64,000 nucleotides of DNA from Rhizobium leguminosarum (GTDB taxonomy: Bacteria > Pseudomonadota > Alphaproteobacteria > Rhizobiales > Rhizobiaceae), in NCBI RefSeq assembly GCF_002953715.1, contig NZ_CP025012.1:62001-126000 (forward strand). Reading direction: 5' to 3'. The position numbers were made by a program, and so were the translations under genes. Each line of letters opens with the position of its first letter. Position 1 is the first letter of the stretch. Of this stretch, positions 61,221 to 64,000 are shown piece by piece. Below the pieces are notes generated by a model, which was not told the DNA's origin, ran no database searches, and worked only from the letters and a program-made list of their open reading frames with translations.

Positions 61221-61613
61221 ATGTTGAACCAGGATACTGACGCCACCCGCCGCGACCCGAATGCCAAGGTCACGCACTCGCTGATCGCCAGCGACCGCGT
61301 CGAAGGCACCCGTGTCTATGGGGCCGATGGCAGGCATATCGGCTCGATCGAACGCCTGATCATCGGAAAGCTCGACGGCCGTGTTGCCTATGCCGTGCTG
61401 AGCTTCGGTGGCTTCCTGGGCATCGGTCACGACCACTATCCGCTTCCCTGGGAAAAGCTGAACTACGACACCCAGCTGGATGGCTATCGCATCGACCTGA
61501 CCAAGGAGCAGATCGAAGGCGCCCCGAGCTATTCGGACGATGACGACACCTGGTACAACGACAATGGCCGCCGGGTCTATGATTACTACGGCGTGCCGCC
61601 CTACTGGATGTAA
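61221..61613 (+). CDS. PRC-barrel domain protein, 130 aa
   Basis: A small soluble protein with a PRC-barrel from about 20 to 95 (SLIASDRVEGTRVYGADGRH, then IGSIERLIIGKLDGRVAYAV). The C-terminus is acidic and Tyr-rich (SYSDDDDTWYNDNGRR). A perfect AAGGAGG precedes the ATG, so strong translation is expected. Many rhizobial PRC-barrel proteins are stress-related, but this one's role is unknown. It diverges from fadD and is followed by a strong terminator. Confidence 0.87.
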   Translation: MLNQDTDATRRDPNAKVTHSLIASDRVEGTRVYGADGRHIGSIERLIIGKLDGRVAYAVLSFGGFLGIGHDHYPLPWEKLNYDTQLDGYRIDLTKEQIEGAPSYSDDDDTWYNDNGRRVYDYYGVPPYWM

Positions 61614-61637
61614 CGTCGTCCGATAGGCCGAGCTGGA

Positions 61638-61665
61638 AGGGCCCCGCGGATGCGGGGCCTTTTTA
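61638..61665 (+). terminator. rho-independent terminator of the PRC-barrel gene
   Basis: GGCCCCGC and GCGGGGCC pair around GGAT, followed by TTTTTAG. It is located 25 bp after the stop codon. Confidence 0.9.
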
Positions 61666-61693
61666 GTGTTTGGCGACAAATGTCGTGGCTCGG

Positions 61694-61876
61694 CAGCCCC
61701 TCATCCGGCTGCCGCCACCTCTGCCTGGGTCGAGCCACGTGACTCGACCCGTCCTTCGGACCCCCGTAAACGGGGCGAAGGGACCATGTCGCAAGCTCTC
61801 CGTTCCCCGGCACCTCTCGCAGGGCACGTCCCCTCTCCCCGTTTTTACGGGGACAGGGTTAGGATGAGGGCAGCCC
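61694..61876. repeat. RIME-type element, copy 5, with the GGGTCGAG module
   Basis: CAGCCCCTCATCCGGCTGCC at left, then GTCGAGCCACG and TCGACCCGTCCTTCGGACCC, which is the inverse of the module in copy 2. The second palindrome CTCTCCCCGT follows, and the end GGATGAGGGCAGCC reaches the stop codon of the mannosidase gene. Confidence 0.85.
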
Positions 61877-61877
61877 A

Positions 61878-64000
61878 TTAGCGCGAACCGACAACAAGAT
61901 CGTTGGCCGAGCGCAGCACGGTGCCGACGACAATGTCGTCTGCCACGATCGCCTTTGCCGTCTTGACCGCAAAGACATGGCTCTCGCCCGGCAGCAGCGT
62001 CACCAGCATCGAATCGACAACGGCATCCGGATCCAGCCGATCGGCCATCAGGCAAAGATCCTTGAGGAAGTTTTGCGCCGTCACCTTGACCTGATACCCG
62101 CCGTCGATCCCGACGACATCGACCGTCAGCCGCGGCGCCGGCAAGGCAAGCTCGATATCCTCGACGAAATAGTGGAAGGCGCGCCGGTCGAGCATCTGCA
62201 CGACGATGAACTCGTCCTTCGGTAAGTCGGGGGTGACGATATCCTCCGGAAGCGGAAATTCCTTTGCCTCGAAGCGGTCGCAGAGCAGGCGCCAGAATTC
62301 GAATTCGGCAAGCACGGTGCCGTCAAGCTTCAGGCGTTTGCCGCTGATTTTCGCCCGCCAGAACAGCGTCCGTTCATTAACGGCCACCGCAGCAAGCCCG
62401 CCGCCGCGCGGCTGGATCGTCAGCAAGCGCGGATCATAGGCTGCCTTCAGCGCATACCAGAGGAGTTTGCGGCGTCCGGCCGAATCGAGGGCTGCCCATG
62501 AGGTCACCGGCCAGCAATCATTGAACTGCCAGACCACCGCACCCTTGCAGATATTCCGATGCGAGCGCATGTGCTCGACGCCGAAGCGGATGGCGCGCGC
62601 CTGGTTGAGCTGGGTGGCGAAGTGCCAATCATCCATCGTCCGTGGCTCCGGCAGATGGCCGGACAGGCCGCGGATCAGCTTGTCATTGCCCTCAGTTGCC
62701 TTCTGATGGTGGAAGACGCCGTTCGATTGCGGCGTCAGCGGCGCGTCGTGCACGCTTTCTTCGATCGTCGCCCAGGCAGCCGGCGCCTGCCAGCCGAATT
62801 CAGAGCAGAAGCGGGGGATATAGTTGCGATAGACCTCGTAACCGACATCGTTCCACACGTCCCAGATATGTTTGCAGCCATGTCCGTCGGCATTCGGTTC
62901 GATCTCCATCGAGCCGGAATAGGGGCTGCCGGGATAATAGGGGCGGTCCGGATCAACTTCGGCGCAGAGTTTCGGCAGCAGGTCGAGATAGTAGCCGAGG
63001 CCCCAGCTTTCGCCGGCCTTGATGATCGGCCGCCAGCCCCATTCGTCGAAGCCCCAGATGTTCTCGTTATTGCCGTTCCAGAGCACCAGCGAGGCATGCG
63101 GCATCAGCCGCACGACATTGTCGCGCACCTCCGCCTCGACCTCGCTTCTGAGCGGCTCCTCCTCCGGATAGGCGGCGCAGGCAAAGAGGAAATCCTGCCA
63201 GACCAGCATGCCGGCGCGGTCGCAGGTCTCATAGAATTCGTCGGTCTCGAAAATGCCGCCGCCCCAGACGCGCAGCATGTGGATATTGGCGGCCTTTGCC
63301 TCCTCGATCCGCGCGGCGTAGCGCTCGGCCGTCACCCGCGGGGGGAAACAATCGTCCGGAATCCAGTTCGCCCCGCAGATGAAGAGCGGTACGTCGTTGA
63401 TGACGAAGGTGAAGGCCGAGCCATGCTCGTCGGCGGAGGTATCGAGCCGTAGCGAGCGGAACCCGAGTTCGCGCTGATAGCTGTCGAGCAGATCGTCGCT
63501 GGCCTCGTCGACCAACCTGAGCGTCAGCGGATAGAGCGGCTGTGCGCCGAGATGGTGCGGCCACCAGAGCTGCGGCGAGGGGAGGGCAAGCTCGAACGAA
63601 ACCGCGTCTTCGTCAGGCCCAATCGCGACCGTTGTGGTCACGCCGCCGATTTCGGCAACGAGCCTCAACGGCGCCTTATCGCTATGCCGCGCCAACCTGG
63701 CATGCACTTTTACCAGCCCGTCGCCGCCGGCAAGTGTCGCCGACACCCGCGTTTCGGCAAGCCGCGCCCGATCCCAGCTTTCCAGCCGGACGGGCTTCCA
63801 GACGCCCGCCGTCACCAGCGTCGGCCCCCAGTCCCAGCCGAAATTGCAGGCCATCTTGCGCATCAGATTGCCCGGTCCCGGATAGTTGTTGGGACGGTAG
63901 CCGTAGTGCTTTTCCATCTCCGCGCCATAGGCGTAAGCCGAGCGGAAGGTGACGGTGAGTTCGTTCTGGCCAGTCTTCAGCAATCCGGAAACATCGAAAC
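61878..64000 (-). CDS. beta-mannosidase-like glycoside hydrolase family 2, partial (N-terminus outside window)
   Basis: At least 700 residues of a GH2 enzyme that removes terminal beta-mannosyl units. The open frame runs to the window edge, where FDVSGLLKTGQNELTV belongs to the N-terminal jelly-roll domain. The catalytic TIM barrel has the acid/base Glu in LVLWNGNNENIWG and the probable nucleophile Glu in IPRFCSEFGWQAPA. NYPGPGNLMRKMACNFGWDW is typical of mannosidase-type GH2 proteins. No signal peptide can be judged because the N-terminus is missing. A RIME element abuts the stop codon. Confidence 0.87.
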   Translation of the reverse strand, partial: FDVSGLLKTGQNELTVTFRSAYAYGAEMEKHYGYRPNNYPGPGNLMRKMACNFGWDWGPTLVTAGVWKPVRLESWDRARLAETRVSATLAGGDGLVKVHARLARHSDKAPLRLVAEIGGVTTTVAIGPDEDAVSFELALPSPQLWWPHHLGAQPLYPLTLRLVDEASDDLLDSYQRELGFRSLRLDTSADEHGSAFTFVINDVPLFICGANWIPDDCFPPRVTAERYAARIEEAKAANIHMLRVWGGGIFETDEFYETCDRAGMLVWQDFLFACAAYPEEEPLRSEVEAEVRDNVVRLMPHASLVLWNGNNENIWGFDEWGWRPIIKAGESWGLGYYLDLLPKLCAEVDPDRPYYPGSPYSGSMEIEPNADGHGCKHIWDVWNDVGYEVYRNYIPRFCSEFGWQAPAAWATIEESVHDAPLTPQSNGVFHHQKATEGNDKLIRGLSGHLPEPRTMDDWHFATQLNQARAIRFGVEHMRSHRNICKGAVVWQFNDCWPVTSWAALDSAGRRKLLWYALKAAYDPRLLTIQPRGGGLAAVAVNERTLFWRAKISGKRLKLDGTVLAEFEFWRLLCDRFEAKEFPLPEDIVTPDLPKDEFIVVQMLDRRAFHYFVEDIELALPAPRLTVDVVGIDGGYQVKVTAQNFLKDLCLMADRLDPDAVVDSMLVTLLPGESHVFAVKTAKAIVADDIVVGTVLRSANDLVVGSR

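Overview
The window looks like chromosomal DNA of a fast-growing rhizobium, most likely the Rhizobium etli / R. leguminosarum group. The reasons are high GC, the gene series rpmH-rnpA-yidC-engB-argB-nucleotidase-dapD, a fructose uptake locus of the frcRBCAK type, a DUF982 protein, and at least five copies of a mosaic palindromic repeat of the RIME kind between genes. No transposase, integrase, phage gene, rRNA operon or CRISPR array was seen. Both window edges cut genes: dapD on the left and a GH2 beta-mannosidase on the right.

Layout. 0-15.5 kb is a housekeeping core, mostly on the minus strand (dapD, pyrimidine 5'-nucleotidase, argB, engB, yidC, rnpA, rpmH). It is interrupted by insertions: an EF-hand secreted protein, an Ada-type DNA repair regulator with a PEP-mutase-like enzyme, an FMN lactate dehydrogenase, an ECF sigma / anti-sigma / fasciclin operon, a HisKA_2 sensor kinase and a cold-shock gene. 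15.9-19.8 kb holds a chemoreceptor with a CheR/CheB tether and an orphan HAMP kinase. A tRNA-Arg(ACG) at 19.9 kb is followed by a patchy accessory stretch to about 25.6 kb of small secreted, membrane and hypothetical proteins and a methyltransferase. 25.8-28.3 kb has a PmtA-like methyltransferase, a TetR regulator and an aldo/keto reductase.

At 28.71-28.82 kb there is a non-coding RNA gene made of three hairpins, each showing an anti-Shine-Dalgarno CCTCCTCCC loop; the last hairpin is also the terminator. I consider this the most interesting element of the window. 30.4-33.5 kb is a three-gene operon resembling hydroxyproline catabolism, with two enzymes whose active-site residues depart from the family norm. 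33.6-42.9 kb is accessory: an overlapping pair of small genes, three TetR or winged-helix regulators with their presumed targets, a decayed SDR fragment, and a GGDEF-EAL protein.

43.4-49 kb is the fructose locus: fucU-like mutarotase, ROK repressor frcR, and the ABC transporter and kinase genes frcBCAK. With the fructokinase (56.4 kb) and pgi (57.5 kb) downstream it gives a route from periplasmic fructose to fructose-6-phosphate and glucose-6-phosphate. pyrC and pyrE (49.2 and 55.6 kb) supply two steps of UMP synthesis. The rest of the right side carries a diguanylate cyclase, a glyoxalase-like protein, a GST, a TetR-controlled NmrA/DUF1772 pair with a clear palindromic operator, fadD with a LiuR-like palindrome over its promoter, a PRC-barrel protein, and the partial beta-mannosidase.

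All assignments were made by reading the sequence; no database search was run. Family names are from recognition of motifs. Start codons were chosen by Shine-Dalgarno sequences and gene overlaps where these were informative.
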